DNA of 10,422 nucleotides, taken from Silvimonas sp. JCM 19000 (GTDB lineage: Bacteria > Pseudomonadota > Gammaproteobacteria > Burkholderiales > Chitinibacteraceae). This document shows positions 9,473 through 10,422 of the stretch, in pieces (position 1 is the first letter of the stretch; each line of letters opens with the position of its first letter). The position numbers and the translations under genes were made by a program. The stretch spans positions 1-10,422 of the forward strand of contig BBFD01000139.1 in the NCBI GenBank assembly GCA_001313065.1. Direction: 5' to 3'. Below the pieces are notes generated by a model that worked only from the letters and a program-made list of their open reading frames with translations, ran no database searches and was not told the origin of the DNA.

Positions 9473-10273
9473 ACCGCATCGCATTATTGATTCCGCATTA
9501 CAACAACCCGCAAGGCTGGTCGAGTCGCTCGCTTCGGTCGGCGTGACCGAGCCGGTCGACGCCTGGGTGGTCGATGACGGCAGCACACGCGCACGCATTG
9601 ATGAGGCCGCCTGCCACGCCGCCTGGCGCGCGCAGGGCACGCTGAATTTTGTTTATCTGCCGCACAACCAGGGCATCGAGCACGCACTCAATACCGGCTT
9701 GCAAGGCATTCTTGCTGCGGACTACCAATATGTAGCGCGGCTGGATGTGGCCGATCTGAACCTGCCGGACCGCTGCGCGCGGCAGGCGGCGTTTCTGGAT
9801 GCGCATCCTGAGGTCTATCTGTTAGGCAGCGCGTGGTGTTTTTTGATGCCAGTGGCGACCGCTTTACGCTGCAACAACCGCAAACGCACGCGCAAATTGT
9901 GCGGCAGATGCATATCGATAACGCGTTTACCCATCCGGCCGTGATGTTCCGGGTGGCGGGCATACGCGCGCTCGGCTTGTATCCGACCAACTATCCAGCG
10001 GCGGAAGACTTTGCTTACTTCTGGAAGTTTGTGGCGCGTTACCAGACCGCCAATCTGCCCGAAGTGCTGGTGCGTACCGAGTACACCACGGCGGGGATTT
10101 CATTGTCGAAACGGCGGCGCCAGCAATGGTCGCGCTTTCGCCTGCTGGCGCGATATATCGACGCCTCGCCGCGCTCATGGCTGACCTTGCTCAAGCCGCT
10201 GGTATGGATGGTTGTGCCATTCTCGCTGGCGCGCCGCGTCAAGCAGTGGCTGGGCAAAACCAGTTGGGCCTGA
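9469..10273 (+). CDS. Family 2 glycosyltransferase (two frameshifts)
   Basis: This is a short GT-A glycosyltransferase. The start overlaps the preceding stop (ATGA). The N-terminus is MNRIALLIPHYNNPQGLVES once GG at 9514-9515 is restored to GGG, then AWVVDDGSTRARID with the DDGS donor-binding motif. FVYLPHNQGIEHALNTG and YVARLDVADLNLPDRC (DxxD in place of the usual DxD) follow. A second lost G at 9835-9836 (GGG gives SAWVFFDASGDRF) leads to THPAVMFRVAGIRAL and PAAEDFAYFWKFVARY, where Glu-Asp is the likely catalytic-base region. The C-terminus is basic (SLARRVKQWLGKTSWA) and may associate with the membrane. Corrected length is 268 residues. It resembles the next gene at its N-terminus. Confidence 0.88.
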
Positions 10274-10280
10274 AGACATC

Positions 10281-10422
10281 ATGAGTGAATCGCAAAATCG
10301 TCTGATTTGTTTGATCCCGCATTACAACAATCCCGAGGCGCTGGTGCGCTCGCTGGCCAGTATCGGCCCGTCCGAACAATGTGACGTGCTGGTGGTGGAT
10401 GACGGCAGCGCGCGCGCGCCGG
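10281..10422 (+). CDS. Family 2 glycosyltransferase, N-terminus only (cut by window edge)
   Basis: Only the first 47 codons are in the window, beginning seven bases after the previous stop. They read MSESQNRLICLIPHYNNPEA, then LVRSLASIGPS and VLVVDDGSARAP, which is the donor-binding beta-strand and DDGS motif of GT2 enzymes. It is a close relative of the preceding gene over this stretch (IPHYNNP, LVxSLAS, VVDDGSxRA), suggesting tandem duplication. No frame break is visible in this fragment. Confidence 0.8.
   Translation, partial: MSESQNRLICLIPHYNNPEALVRSLASIGPSEQCDVLVVDDGSARAP

Overview
The window is GC-rich bacterial chromosome. Its gene order, with pepA-holC divergent from lptF-lptG and followed by a polysaccharide locus, and the style of its proteins suggest a betaproteobacterium, possibly of the Neisseriales. 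That placement is inference from gene order and protein resemblance; no search was run.

Layout. Positions 1-2389 are on the minus strand: pepA (leucyl aminopeptidase), holC (DNA polymerase III chi subunit) and an unrecognised acidic protein that runs off the left edge. A 256-bp divergent spacer (2390-2645) carries the pepA ribosome binding site and a good sigma70-like promoter for the plus strand. Positions 2646-4792 hold lptF and lptG, the two membrane subunits of the lipopolysaccharide export ABC transporter. After a 165-bp spacer comes galE (UDP-glucose 4-epimerase, 4958-5969), then a strong terminator-like hairpin (6067-6098). A surface-polysaccharide cluster follows: a Wzx-type flippase, a family 2 glycosyltransferase, a GT-B (GT4-type) glycosyltransferase, and two tandem related family 2 glycosyltransferases, the last cut by the right edge. 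Many of these genes overlap by ATGA, which suggests translational coupling.

How the genes fit together. GalE would supply UDP-galactose-type donors. The glycosyltransferases would build a lipid-linked oligosaccharide on the cytoplasmic face, and the flippase would move it across the inner membrane. LptFG export finished lipopolysaccharide, so much of the window concerns the cell envelope.

Main oddity. Every complete protein gene is broken or altered at homopolymers. A/T runs that should be 5-6 bases are 6-8 bases, on both coding orientations, and G/C runs of 2-3 are repeatedly one base short. Correcting these runs restores continuous, conserved proteins of normal length. The most likely explanation is a systematic sequencing or consensus error, not pseudogenes. 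All coordinates below span the reconstructed gene, and the text states where the frame changes. I did not find a convincing new biological system.
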